Shown piece by piece: positions 35,893-44,763 of a DNA stretch of 64,000 nt. The notes below the pieces were generated by a model. That model was not told the DNA's origin and ran no database searches. It saw nothing but the letters and a program-made list of their open reading frames with translations. The number at the start of each line of letters is the position of its first letter. Positions within the stretch are counted from its first letter, which is position 1. Origin of the DNA: Oerskovia enterophila (GTDB lineage Bacteria > Actinomycetota > Actinomycetes > Actinomycetales > Cellulomonadaceae); NCBI RefSeq assembly GCF_001692445.1, contig NZ_MAQA01000010.1:29923-93922 (forward strand), written 5' to 3'. The translations under genes and the position numbers were made by a program.

Positions 35893-37743
35893 CTACTTCT
35901 TGCCCACGAACCAACCGCGGAGCACGGCCACGCGCGCGTCGAGCTGAGCGACCGTCGCGAGCGGGACCTCGGGCCCACCGCACCGACGGCGCAGCTCGGT
36001 GTGGACCGTGCCGTGCGGCTGCCCGCTCCGGCGCGCCCACGCGCCGACGAGCTGGGACAGCTCCTTGCGCAGCTCGGCAGCACGTCGGTGCTCGAGCTCG
36101 CTGCGCTCGGCCTCCGAGCTCTTGGCCTTCTTGGTCCGGGCGGTCATCTGGTCGGCCTGGCGCTGACGCAGCAGGCTCGTCACCTGGTCCGCGTCCAGCA
36201 GACCGGGCAGCCCCAGGAAGTCCTGCTCCTCGTCCGACCCGACGTCGGCCTCGGTCCCGAACTCTCCCCCGTCGAACAGCACGCGGTCGAACGAGGCCTG
36301 CGCCTCGAGCGCCTGGAACGAGCCCTGCATGCCGTCCGCGAGGTCGTCGGACGCCTTGTCCTCCCGGTTCGCGGCTGCCATGAGCGCGTCCTCGGGGTTG
36401 TACATGTCCCCCTGCTCCTCGGCCGTGAGCGGGCGGTCGAGCGCATGGTCGCGCTCGAGCTCGAGGCCGTTCGCGAGCGCCAGCAGGTGCGGCACGCTCG
36501 GAAGGAAGACCGACGCGGTCTCACCGCGGCGTCGGGCACGCACGAACCGCCCCACCGCCTGGGCGAAGAACAACGGCGTCGCGGTCGAGGTCGCGTACAC
36601 GCCCACGGCAAGGCGGGGGACGTCGACTCCCTCGGAGACCATACGGACCGCCACCATCCAGCGGGCGTCGCCGTCGGAGAACTCGTCGATCCGCCCGCTC
36701 GCGCCCTCGTCGTCGGACAGCACGACCGTGGGCGACTTCCCGGTGATCCGAGCGAGGTGCCCTGCGTAGGCACGCGCGTCGGTCTGGTCGGTCGCGATGA
36801 CCAGGCCGCCCGCGTCGGGGATCGCCCGACGGACCTCGGTCAGGCGCTTGTCCGCGGCGGCCAGGACCGACGGGATCCACTCGCCCTCCGGGTCCAGCGC
36901 GGTCCGCCACGCCTGACCCGTCATGTCCTTGGTCAGCGCCTCGCCCAGGCGCGCGCTGACCTCGTCACCGGACTTGGTCCGCCACCGCATCTGCCCCGAG
37001 TAGGACAGGAAGATCACCGGGCGCACGACGTGGTCGCGCAGCGCGTCGCCGTAGCCGTAGGTGTAGTCCGCCGAGGAGCGCCGGATCCCGTCCGCCCCAC
37101 GCTCGTACGTCACGAACGGGATGGCCGCGGTGTCCGAGCGGAACGGCGTACCGGTCAGCGCCAGGCGCCTGGTCGCGGGCTCGAACGCGTCCCGGACCGC
37201 CTCTCCCCAGGACAGCGCGTCCCCGCCGTGGTGGACCTCGTCCAGGATGACGAGGGTCCGCTCGGCCTCGGTGCGCGCCGTGTGGAGCGCCGGCTTGGCC
37301 GCCACCTGGGCGTACGTCAGAGCGACACCGTCATAGCCCGCTCCATGGCGGCCCTGGCTGTTGCGGAAGTTCGGGTCGATCCGGATCCCGACGCGCGCGG
37401 CCGCGTCGGCCCACTGGTGCTTGAGGTGCTCGGTGGGCGCGACGACCGTCACGCGCCGGACGACTCCCTGCTCGAGGAGCTCGGTCGCGACGCGCAGCGC
37501 GAAGGTCGTCTTGCCCGCGCCAGGGGTCGCGACCGCGAGGAAGTCACGCGGTGCGCGTGCACGATAGGTCTCGAGCGCCTCTGCCTGCCATGCGCGCAGC
37601 TTGGAGGCGGTGCCCCACGGGGCACGGCGGGGGAACGCGGGCGACAGGTGCGAGGCAGCAGCCGACGAGGCCCCCAGCGGGGCCGAGGGGGGAAGGTTCG
37701 AGGACGGGCGAGCGGACGAGTTCGAGAGAGGCTGTCCACTCAC
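35893..37743 (-). CDS. DEAD/DEAH-box helicase
   Basis: A 616-aa superfamily 2 helicase. Walker A ATPGAGKT lies at 72-79, the DEVH box at 168-171, motif III LTGTP near 197-201 and a C-terminal motif VI AVGRFVRARRRG. The N-terminus (40 residues) is low complexity, and the C-terminal 200 residues are helical and charged. Members of this subfamily are common in actinobacteria, with unknown nucleic-acid targets. GTG 37743 overlaps the DUF3039 stop as GTGA, so the two genes are one unit. Confidence 0.93.
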   Translation of the reverse strand: MSGQPLSNSSARPSSNLPPSAPLGASSAAASHLSPAFPRRAPWGTASKLRAWQAEALETYRARAPRDFLAVATPGAGKTTFALRVATELLEQGVVRRVTVVAPTEHLKHQWADAAARVGIRIDPNFRNSQGRHGAGYDGVALTYAQVAAKPALHTARTEAERTLVILDEVHHGGDALSWGEAVRDAFEPATRRLALTGTPFRSDTAAIPFVTYERGADGIRRSSADYTYGYGDALRDHVVRPVIFLSYSGQMRWRTKSGDEVSARLGEALTKDMTGQAWRTALDPEGEWIPSVLAAADKRLTEVRRAIPDAGGLVIATDQTDARAYAGHLARITGKSPTVVLSDDEGASGRIDEFSDGDARWMVAVRMVSEGVDVPRLAVGVYATSTATPLFFAQAVGRFVRARRRGETASVFLPSVPHLLALANGLELERDHALDRPLTAEEQGDMYNPEDALMAAANREDKASDDLADGMQGSFQALEAQASFDRVLFDGGEFGTEADVGSDEEQDFLGLPGLLDADQVTSLLRQRQADQMTARTKKAKSSEAERSELEHRRAAELRKELSQLVGAWARRSGQPHGTVHTELRRRCGGPEVPLATVAQLDARVAVLRGWFVGKK

Positions 37744-38090
37744 TTGCCGGAATCACCCTCGCCGTCCTGCGGGGCGCGAAGGCCGTCGTAGATCTCCTTG
37801 CACGTGGGGCAGACCGGGAACTTCTTGGGGTCGCGACCCGGGACCCAGACCTTGCCGCACAGGGCGATCACGGGCTTGCCGGACAGAGCCGACTGCATGA
37901 TCTTCTCCTTGCGCACGTAGTGCGCAAAACGCTCGTGATCCCCCGGCTCGACCTCGGCCGTGGTCTCCGTGCGCTCGAGGACGCTCGTCGACGTCCCGCC
38001 GTTCGGGTCGCTGTCCGGAACGAGCGGTTCCGGTCCGGCCGGGCTGCCTGCGGCGGGTCCGCTGGTGGGGATGGTCAAGGGTTCGATCAT
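37740..38090 (-). CDS. DUF3039 domain protein with a Cys-rich zinc-ribbon-like site
   Basis: A 116-aa protein. The first 45 residues are low complexity. The conserved DUF3039 core runs ERFAHYVRKEKIMQSALSGK, then ALCGKVW and FPVCPTCKEIY; its three cysteines, perhaps with a His, could hold zinc. The family is actinobacterial and usually precedes this helicase. It may be a helicase partner, which is inferred from coupling only. Confidence 0.88.
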   Translation of the reverse strand: MIEPLTIPTSGPAAGSPAGPEPLVPDSDPNGGTSTSVLERTETTAEVEPGDHERFAHYVRKEKIMQSALSGKPVIALCGKVWVPGRDPKKFPVCPTCKEIYDGLRAPQDGEGDSGK

Positions 38091-38120
38091 GGTCTCGAGT
38101 CTACGTCGGGGAAGAAGAGA

Positions 38121-38160
38121 CCCGCCGACCCAGGTCAGGGGCGTGACCAGGGTCGGCGGG
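38121..38160 (-). terminator. Terminator of the amino-sugar operon
   Basis: Arms CCCGCCGACCC (38121-38131) and 38150-38160 pair perfectly, with an inner GGTCA/TGACC. A pyrimidine-rich TCTCTTCTTCCCC follows on the minus strand, 45 nt after the nagB stop. Confidence 0.88.
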
Positions 38161-38204
38161 TTGTCCTGCGGCCTCCCCGGAGGGGTGGCCTCGGAGAGCT
38201 GGGG

Positions 38205-38987
38205 TCAGAGCCCCTGCCACTCCGGCTTCGAGAGGAACGTCTGGCGGTAGTAGTCGCCGAGCTGCAGGCGCGAGGCCGCGGCGTCGTCCACGAGGACGGT
38301 CGCGTGCGGGTGCATCTGCATGATCGTCGCGGGCCACATCGCGGACACCGGGCCCTCGACGAGCTGGTGGACCGCCTCGGCCTTGCCCTTGCCCGAGGCG
38401 AGGAGCACGAGGTGCTTGGCCGACATGATCGTCGCCAACCCCTGCGTGAGGCAGTGCTGCGGCACCTGTGCGAGGTCGTCGCCGAAGAAGCGCGCGTTGT
38501 CCTCACGCGTCTGGGCCGTCAGCGTCTTGATACGCGTGCGCGAGGCGAGCGAGGATCCCGGCTCGTTGAACGCGATGTGCCCGTCGGTGCCGATCCCGAG
38601 GATCTGCAGGTCCACGCCCCCTGCGTCGACGATCTTGCGCTCGTAGTCGGCGCACGCGGCGACCAGGTCCTCGGCGTTGCCGTCAGGCCCCTGCACCGCA
38701 CCGGGGGCGAAGTCGACGCGCGAGGCGATCTCCTTCTCGATCACGTTGCGGTAGCGCTCGGGGTGGTCCTCCGCGATCCCGACGTACTCGTCGAGCATGA
38801 AGGCCTTGGCCTGCGCGAACGAGAGCCCCTCCTCGGTGTGGCGCCGGACCAGCTCGTCGTACACCTTCAACGGGCTCGACCCGGTGGCCAGGCCCACGAC
38901 CGCGGTCGGGGTCGCGCGGACGAGCTTGTCGATCGCTTCGGCGGCGAGCACCGCGAGCTGATCGGCGGGGGCAATGACAACTTCCAT
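38205..38987 (-). CDS. nagB: Glucosamine-6-phosphate deaminase
   Basis: A 260-aa enzyme converting glucosamine 6-phosphate to fructose 6-phosphate and ammonia. Conserved segments are GLATGSSPLKVYDELV, FMLDEYVG, GIGTDGHIAFNEPGSS and ASGKGKAEAVH. It is the last gene of the operon and shares a base with the ROK kinase stop (TGATG). No nagA (deacetylase) gene is in this window, so GlcNAc-6-P deacetylation must be encoded elsewhere or the imported sugar is glucosamine. Confidence 0.97.
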   Translation of the reverse strand: MEVVIAPADQLAVLAAEAIDKLVRATPTAVVGLATGSSPLKVYDELVRRHTEEGLSFAQAKAFMLDEYVGIAEDHPERYRNVIEKEIASRVDFAPGAVQGPDGNAEDLVAACADYERKIVDAGGVDLQILGIGTDGHIAFNEPGSSLASRTRIKTLTAQTREDNARFFGDDLAQVPQHCLTQGLATIMSAKHLVLLASGKGKAEAVHQLVEGPVSAMWPATIMQMHPHATVLVDDAAASRLQLGDYYRQTFLSKPEWQGL

Positions 38988-39967
38988 CAGGACACCTTCC
39001 TACGGCCGGCGATGGCTGCTCCCACCGCGGCAACGGGCACATCACTCGGAGCCAGAGAGACACGCTTCTCGAGCTCCAGGGAGGACAAGAACGGCGACGT
39101 GCTCGACTGCGCGACGAGCGCGCTGCGCACCACGTCGAGGAGAGGCTGGCCGAGACCGGTGACCCCTCCCCCGAGGACGACGTGCCGGACGTCGACCGTC
39201 AGCTCGAGGATGCGAACCGCGCTCGCCACCGCGGCAGCGAACTCGTCCCTGATCCTCAGCGCTTCCGAGTCTCCGGCCGCTGCCGCCTCGAAGAGCTCCG
39301 CGGGGGCCGGGCGACCGAACCTCGAGGGCCACCGCGCGCTGAGCGCGGTCCCCGAAGCATAGGTCTCGACACAGCCCCGTTGTCCGCACGCGCACAGCGG
39401 ACCCTCGGGATTGATGGGTATGTGTCCGATCTCACCAGCAGCCCCGCTCACGCCTCGTCGGAGCTGGCCGCCCAGGACGATGCCTGCCGCGAGCCCCGTC
39501 CCGAGCGCGAGGAACGCCAGGTCTTGACCGTCCGGCCCCATGGCGTGCGAGGCTCCGAGCGCCGCGACGTTCAGGTCGTTGTCCACATCCACCGGGATCC
39601 CGCCGAAGAGGGCCGAGAGCTCGTGGGCGAGCCCGAACGGCTCTCCCTCGATCCCGAGGTTCACCGCGTGCATCACCGATCCGCTCTCCGGGTCGACCAG
39701 CCCGGGCACGCCCAGGCCGAGGCCCGCGAGCGCGGCGGGCGCGAGGCCCGCCGCGTCCGTCAAGGACCTGACGGCCTGGGCTGCGCTCGAGACCACGCCC
39801 TGCGGGCCGCGGACGGTCGGCAGCTTGACCGACCCCTCGATCGCTCCGTCCGGTCCGAGCAGGACGCCGAGGACCTTGGTCCCGCCGACGTCCAGCCCGA
39901 CCGAATGGCCGCCCGGTAGTGCGGCTGCCTCGCCGAGCGACGAGGCAGCCGTGCTCACCTCGCTCAC
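38987..39967 (-). CDS. ROK family sugar kinase (probable amino-sugar or glucose kinase)
   Basis: A 326-aa kinase of the ROK family. ATP motif VGLDVGGTKVLGVLLG (about 23-38), catalytic region DVDNDLNVAALGA, GEIGHIPINPEG and the zinc site CACGQRGC (about 195) are present. No helix-turn-helix precedes the kinase domain, so it is an enzyme rather than a repressor. Position between the permeases and nagB suggests N-acetylglucosamine or glucosamine as substrate. The GTG at 39967 is 1 nt from the permease stop. Confidence 0.9.
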   Translation of the reverse strand: MSEVSTAASSLGEAAALPGGHSVGLDVGGTKVLGVLLGPDGAIEGSVKLPTVRGPQGVVSSAAQAVRSLTDAAGLAPAALAGLGLGVPGLVDPESGSVMHAVNLGIEGEPFGLAHELSALFGGIPVDVDNDLNVAALGASHAMGPDGQDLAFLALGTGLAAGIVLGGQLRRGVSGAAGEIGHIPINPEGPLCACGQRGCVETYASGTALSARWPSRFGRPAPAELFEAAAAGDSEALRIRDEFAAAVASAVRILELTVDVRHVVLGGGVTGLGQPLLDVVRSALVAQSSTSPFLSSLELEKRVSLAPSDVPVAAVGAAIAGRRKVS

Positions 39968-39968
39968 G

Positions 39969-40898
39969 TCAGCCCTTCACCGCGCCCGAGACGAGCCCGC
40001 CGGTCATCCGCCCCTGGACGATGAGGAAGAAGACGACGACCGGGATCGCGACCAGCACCGAGCCGGCCATCAGGCCGCCCCAGTTGGTGGCCTGCGTGGC
40101 CTGCTGGAACGTACGCAGCCACAGCGGCAGCGTCATGGACTCCGGGCGCGTCATGATGATCAGTGCCATCACGAACTCGTTCCAGGCCTGGATGAAGGCG
40201 AAGACGCCGGTCGCCACGAGACCCGGTGCGAGCAGCGGGAACGTGATCCGCCAGAACGCCTTCGAGCGCGAGCATCCGTCGATCATGGCGGCCTCCTCGA
40301 GCTCGGCCGGGACGCCGGCCACGAACCCGCGCAGCGTCCAGATCGTGAAGGGCAGGACACCCGACAGGTAGACGATGCCCAACCCGATGATCGAGTTGAG
40401 GAGCTGCCAGCCGTCGATGATCCGGAAGATCGAGATCATCATGGCCTCGCCCGGGATCATCTGGACCGCGAGGATCGCGATGATGAACGCCTTGCGGCCC
40501 TTGAAGTTGAACCGGGTCACGGCGAGCGAGGCCATGAACGCCAGGACCATCGAGACGATCAGCACGAAGAACGTGACCATGACCGAGTTGCCCAGCGCAG
40601 GAAGGAACGGCGCCCGCTCCTGGTTGAAGATCGCCGTCTGGTAGTTGTTCCACGTGAACGAGGACCCGGGGAAGAACGTCAGGTCCGCGCTACGGATCAT
40701 GTTCGTCGGCAGGAAGGACGAGTTGATCATCCAGTAGACCGGGAACGCCGAGAAGACGAAGACGACCACGGCGATCGCGCTGTAGAAGACGTTCGACACC
40801 TTCTTGCGCTGGCCCTCGCGGGTCTTGCGCGGGCCGCTCCCCGCGGACCTCGGTGCCGTGCTGGCCACCCCGGTGATGGTCGGGTTGAGGGTGCTCAC
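39969..40898 (-). CDS. Carbohydrate ABC transporter permease (MalG/DasC-like)
   Basis: A 309-aa membrane protein with six helices. The EAA loop ELEEAAMIDGCSRSKAFWRI and VFAFIQAWNEFVMALIIM are typical of CUT1 second permeases. The GTG at 40898 overlaps the first permease stop as GTGA and has AAGGAGG upstream. The operon has no ATPase gene, so a shared multi-operon ATPase (MsiK-type in streptomycetes) is expected. Confidence 0.94.
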   Translation of the reverse strand: MSTLNPTITGVASTAPRSAGSGPRKTREGQRKKVSNVFYSAIAVVVFVFSAFPVYWMINSSFLPTNMIRSADLTFFPGSSFTWNNYQTAIFNQERAPFLPALGNSVMVTFFVLIVSMVLAFMASLAVTRFNFKGRKAFIIAILAVQMIPGEAMMISIFRIIDGWQLLNSIIGLGIVYLSGVLPFTIWTLRGFVAGVPAELEEAAMIDGCSRSKAFWRITFPLLAPGLVATGVFAFIQAWNEFVMALIIMTRPESMTLPLWLRTFQQATQATNWGGLMAGSVLVAIPVVVFFLIVQGRMTGGLVSGAVKG

Positions 40899-41848
40899 AG
40901 CTCTTCCTCCTTGACGGTCTGGCGCACGTAGTAGTACGAGATCCCCATCATGATGAACACCAGGATGACCGCGATCGCGCTGGCCGCACCGTAGTGCCCC
41001 TGTGCCATACCCATCTGGTAGATGTACACGCCGATGGTGTTGGTCTTCTCGGCGATGCCGCCGATGCCCTGGAGCACGAAGATCTGGGTGAAGACACGCA
41101 GGTCCCAGATGATCGACAGGATGATGAGGACGACGATGATGCTCCGTACGTACGGGACCATGATCAGACGGAAGCGCTGAGCCGGGCTCGCGCCGTCGAG
41201 CGAGGCTGCCTCGAGCACCTCACCGGGGACCTGGGTCAGACCGGCGTACATGGTGAACGCCACGAACGGCACGCTCTGCCAGACGATGATGACCAGCGCG
41301 ACGAGGAAGAACATCAGCGGGTTGATCAGCCACGAGTGGCCCATCCAGTTGTCACCCGTGATCGTCGTCAGGACGTTGTTGACGATGCCGTACTGGGTGT
41401 CGAAGATCCAGCCCCACACGATCACCGCGGCGAGTGCAGGCATGGCCCAGGCCAACAAGAGCCCGATCGACGTGAGCAGGCGGAAGAACTTGTTGAGCCG
41501 CATCATCAGCAGTGCGAGGAGGATGCCGATCGCCATGGTCAGGAACACACAGACGACCATGAAGGCGAAGCTGCGCGCGAGGACCGTCCAGAACGTGGGG
41601 TCCGTCAGCGTGTCCGTGTAGTTCTGGAACCCCACCCACTCGGCGGGGACTCCCATGAGCTGGGCACGCTCGTACTTCTGGAACGACATGATGAAGAGGT
41701 TGACGAGCGGGTAGCCAACCATGATCGCCAGCACCAGGAGGCTCGGTGCGAGCAAGAGCCACGGCATCTTGGCCGAGGGCTTCTTCGGGGGCTTGAGAGT
41801 GTCCTTCAGCTCGACCGCTGGGGACGACTCGAGGGTGGATGAGCTCAT
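40895..41848 (-). CDS. Carbohydrate ABC transporter permease (MalF/DasB-like)
   Basis: A 317-aa membrane protein with six helices after a 25-residue cytoplasmic N-terminus. The EAA loop LEAASLDGASPAQRFRLIMV would bind the ATPase. ATG 41848 is chosen (Shine-Dalgarno GGAG); the longer frame upstream has no similarity. It is separated from the receptor gene by a hairpin, which fits lower expression than the receptor. Confidence 0.94.
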   Translation of the reverse strand: MSSSTLESSPAVELKDTLKPPKKPSAKMPWLLLAPSLLVLAIMVGYPLVNLFIMSFQKYERAQLMGVPAEWVGFQNYTDTLTDPTFWTVLARSFAFMVVCVFLTMAIGILLALLMMRLNKFFRLLTSIGLLLAWAMPALAAVIVWGWIFDTQYGIVNNVLTTITGDNWMGHSWLINPLMFFLVALVIIVWQSVPFVAFTMYAGLTQVPGEVLEAASLDGASPAQRFRLIMVPYVRSIIVVLIILSIIWDLRVFTQIFVLQGIGGIAEKTNTIGVYIYQMGMAQGHYGAASAIAVILVFIMMGISYYYVRQTVKEEEL

Positions 41849-41925
41849 TTTCTCACTCCGTCGAGGGGCTGCACGGTTCGAGCAGGACCGTGCGGATACA
41901 GGTGGTACGGGATACCCACATGCCG

Positions 41926-41957
41926 AGGGGTGGGGGCTCCGTGGAACCCCCACCCCT
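41926..41957 (-). terminator. Attenuator-type hairpin between receptor and permease genes
   Basis: Arms AGGGGTGGGGGCTCC (41926-41940) and 41943-41957 pair throughout, with one G-U. It lies 48 nt after the receptor stop and 78 nt before the permease start. Such hairpins commonly leave receptor mRNA in excess. Confidence 0.75.
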
Positions 41958-42004
41958 GCGACACCTGGCGGGTCGCTCTCCCTCACAGGAGAGCAACCTG
42001 AGGA

Positions 42005-43294
42005 TCAGCCGTTGAGCGTGGACTCGATCTGCTCGTCAAGCTTCGCGGCGATCGCCTTGACGTCGCCGCCCTGCGCGATCTGGACGAACGCGTCCTGGAG
42101 GAAGCGCTGCGCCTCGACGTCGGCCCACTTCGGCGACACCGGGACGCTCTGAGCCGTGGCTGCAGCAGCGGCACCGGCCTCGATGACCTCGCCCTCGGGG
42201 AGGAACTTCGCCTGCGAGCGCTTCGCGGGGATCAGGCCGTTCTCGGCCAGGATGCCCTGGTAGCCGTCGCTGAGCATGATCTCGTACGCCTTGAGCGCGA
42301 GCTCGGGGTTCTTCGACTTCGCCGCGACGGCGAAGTTCGAGCCACCGGCGAGGACCTTTGCCGGCGTACCGGCCTCCTTGCCCGGGAGGGCGAAGGCGCG
42401 CAGGTCCGAGCCGTAGGTCGTCGCGCAGCCCGGAGCCTCAGCGGTCTCCTCGGCCTTGATGGACCACTGGACCCAGGTCAGAGCCGAGAGGTAGCCGATG
42501 TTGCCCTCGCAGAACGGGACCTGCTGGTCGGTCTCCTGACCGTCCTTCGGCGCACGCGACGCGTTGGTCATGACGTCCTGGACCTGCTCGAGGCCCTTGA
42601 TGCCGCCCTCGGAGGAGAAGCCGGCCTCCCACTTGCCGTCCTTCTCCTCGGCGATGAAGCCGCCGTTCTCCCAGACGTAGGGCAGGGCGTTGTACCAGTC
42701 CTGGCCAGGCCAGTAGATCCCGGAACGGGTGTCGGTCGTCAGCGCCTTGCCGTTGGCGATGTACTCGTCGAGCGTGGTCGGGACAGGGGTGTCACCGACG
42801 ATCTGCTCCGAGTAGAAGACCGCACGGGAACCGGAGTAGTACGGGGCGGCGTAGAACTTGCCGTCGTACGAGCCCGAGTCGACGAATGCCTTGAGCATGT
42901 CGTCGCCGCCGAGGTCCTCGTACTTGTCCGTCAGGTCGAGGAAGAAGCCGGCCGACGTGAAGCCGGGCGCCTGCGTGTTCCCGACCTCGACGATGTCGGG
43001 GCTGTCCGAGCTGGCGAGCGAGGTCGTGAGCTTGTCGACCAGACCGGTCCAGGACTGCTCCTCGATCGTGAGGGTAGAACCGGGGTTCTCCTTCTCGAAG
43101 GTCGTCTTGAGGTACTCGCGAGCGTCCGCGGGCGTGTCGGTGCCGACGAGCCAGACGCGGAGGTCGCCCGACTTTGCGGCGTCGCCCGAGGCGCCGTCGC
43201 CGGAGCCGGAGTCGCCGGAGCTGCAGGCGGTCAGCGCGAGCGCCAGGGTGATCGTCGAAGCCACCGTGGTGGCGACGAGGCGGTTCCTCTTCAC
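42005..43294 (-). CDS. Carbohydrate ABC transporter substrate-binding lipoprotein (CUT1, probably amino sugar)
   Basis: A 429-aa extracytoplasmic receptor. The signal peptide ends in the lipobox LTAC (Cys24), followed by a Ser/Gly/Asp-rich linker. The mature part has the family-1 fold with NPGSTLTIEEQSW, DIVEVGNTQAPGF, YAAPYYSGSRAVFY and LAGGSNFAVAAKSKNPELALKAYEIM. It resembles NgcE/DasA-like GlcNAc or chitooligosaccharide receptors; the assignment rests on nagB and the ROK kinase in the operon. GTG 43294 has GAGAGGAAG upstream. Confidence 0.92.
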   Translation of the reverse strand: MKRNRLVATTVASTITLALALTACSSGDSGSGDGASGDAAKSGDLRVWLVGTDTPADAREYLKTTFEKENPGSTLTIEEQSWTGLVDKLTTSLASSDSPDIVEVGNTQAPGFTSAGFFLDLTDKYEDLGGDDMLKAFVDSGSYDGKFYAAPYYSGSRAVFYSEQIVGDTPVPTTLDEYIANGKALTTDTRSGIYWPGQDWYNALPYVWENGGFIAEEKDGKWEAGFSSEGGIKGLEQVQDVMTNASRAPKDGQETDQQVPFCEGNIGYLSALTWVQWSIKAEETAEAPGCATTYGSDLRAFALPGKEAGTPAKVLAGGSNFAVAAKSKNPELALKAYEIMLSDGYQGILAENGLIPAKRSQAKFLPEGEVIEAGAAAAATAQSVPVSPKWADVEAQRFLQDAFVQIAQGGDVKAIAAKLDEQIESTLNG

Positions 43295-43340
43295 TGGGGT
43301 ACTTCCTCTCGGTAATTCGAAGTGGCGGCGTCGATGACAC

Positions 43341-43389
43341 CACCTGAGGTGATACGGGAGGTACTGCGGTACTGCTACTGGGATTACTG
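43341..43389 (-). promoter_or_regulatory. Candidate operator region upstream of the amino-sugar operon
   Basis: It holds a palindrome CACCTGAGGTG (43341-43351), a tandem GGTACTGC repeat (43360-43375) and four TACTG elements starting at 43362, 43370, 43376 and 43385. It lies between the ROK repressor stop and the receptor gene. Confidence 0.4.
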
Positions 43390-43424
43390 CAGACCCGGGT
43401 CAGCCCGACGGCCGTGAGTCGAGC

Positions 43425-44585
43425 TCACGAGACGCCCAGCTGGCCGGACAGGATGAGGACGGCTGCCCCCGCGAGGACGACGTCCTCGTCGAGCGAAGCC
43501 ATCCGGAGCTCGAGACCGGCGTTGATCGCCGGCATGGTCCGAGCGTTGATGGTGTCGATCGCCGCATCACGGAGAGGACCGTCGAGCAGGTCCGCGGGAC
43601 CGCTGATGAGGATCTCGCCGAGGTTGAGCGCTGAGACAACAGGAGCGAGGGCGATGCCCAAGAGCCTGCCGACCGACGCCAGGACGGCATCGGAAGCTTC
43701 TTTGTCGAGTCCCTCGACGGCACGGCGGAGCGCCGGCACGGAGAGGATGGTCTCGAGGCAGCCCGTGCGCCCGCAGGCACAGGGCAGTCCGTCGTCGACG
43801 ACGGTGACGTGCCCCAGCTCGCCGGCCGCGTCGACCGCGCCGCGAACCCTGGAGCCGTCGAGCATGATCCCGGCCCCGACGCCCTCACCGACCGTGAGGA
43901 CCATGAGCCCGGTGCCGTCCGCGCCGCCGAAGGTGAACTCTCCGAGCGCGGCGATGTTCGCGTCGTTCGCGACGTGGACGGGAAGGGCAAGACCTTCGGC
44001 GAGCTGCTCGGCGAGCGGCACGTCGTACCAGCGACGGTTCGGAGCCTCGATGACGCGACCGGCGGTGTCGACCACTCCCGGTGAACCGATGCCCACGCCG
44101 AGGACGGGGCGCGTCGCGACGGCGATGAGCCCGCGGCAGAAGCGTGTGAGGAGGTCCACCAGCTCGGTGCCGGCACGGCCCTCGATCGCGAGGCTCTGGC
44201 GGACCACGAAGTCGCCCGTGAGCGACATGACCGCACCGCGCATGAGCGCGTCGTCCGTCAGGTCGACCGAGACGATCTGGTACGCGCTCGTCCGCATCCC
44301 GATGAGGATCGCGGGCTTGCCCACGCGCTGTCCGGGACGGATCCCGAGCTCCTCGACCAGACCCTCGGCGATGAGCACCGAGACCAGGTCGGAGATGGTC
44401 ACCCTCGTCAGCGAGGTGGCGCGAGCCAGGTCCGCACGCGAGGTGGGCCCCTCGTGGAACAGGTGCTGGAGGACCAACGACCGGTTGTGCGCACGAGCGT
44501 GCTCGGGGAGCACCTTGGAGGTGGGTCGGAGGCCTGTGCTCAGACCTCTCCGTGCTGCTGCACTTCTCGTGACTGCCGTTGTCAT
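43425..44585 (-). CDS. ROK family transcriptional repressor
   Basis: A 386-aa regulator. A winged helix-turn-helix occupies about 30-85 (HNRSLVLQHLFHEGPTSRADLARATSLTRVTISDL, here as two blocks). The ROK domain follows, with GVGIGSPGVVD, VANDANIAALGE, GEGVGAGIMLDG and the zinc site CACGRTGC. It stands directly before the amino-sugar transporter and resembles Rok7B7/NagC-type regulators that respond to sugar phosphates. Its AGGAGG lies in the centre of a palindrome (44591-44611), implying autorepression. Confidence 0.93.
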   Translation of the reverse strand: MTTAVTRSAAARRGLSTGLRPTSKVLPEHARAHNRSLVLQHLFHEGPTSRADLARATSLTRVTISDLVSVLIAEGLVEELGIRPGQRVGKPAILIGMRTSAYQIVSVDLTDDALMRGAVMSLTGDFVVRQSLAIEGRAGTELVDLLTRFCRGLIAVATRPVLGVGIGSPGVVDTAGRVIEAPNRRWYDVPLAEQLAEGLALPVHVANDANIAALGEFTFGGADGTGLMVLTVGEGVGAGIMLDGSRVRGAVDAAGELGHVTVVDDGLPCACGRTGCLETILSVPALRRAVEGLDKEASDAVLASVGRLLGIALAPVVSALNLGEILISGPADLLDGPLRDAAIDTINARTMPAINAGLELRMASLDEDVVLAGAAVLILSGQLGVS

Positions 44586-44590
44586 GTTTG

Positions 44591-44611
44591 TTAGTAGACC
44601 TCCTTTACTAA
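44591..44611 (-). promoter_or_regulatory. Inverted repeat over the Shine-Dalgarno of the ROK repressor gene
   Basis: TTAGTA and TACTAA are separated by 9 nt that contain AGGAGG on the minus strand, 5 nt before the start codon. It is the expected size for a ROK operator, and the position suggests autoregulation. Confidence 0.65.
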
Positions 44612-44763
44612 GCGCATGTCAACCCGTTCAGCGCGTCGTGTCCAAACCGTTGTACTTCGTTCACACTCCCGCGATATGCGGCGTGAGCCTGCGGCTCGAC
44701 GCCACCTCGGGGGCACGCGCCGCCTGGTCGTCACGTCCCGAGCACGCAGTGCGTCGTCGCTGG

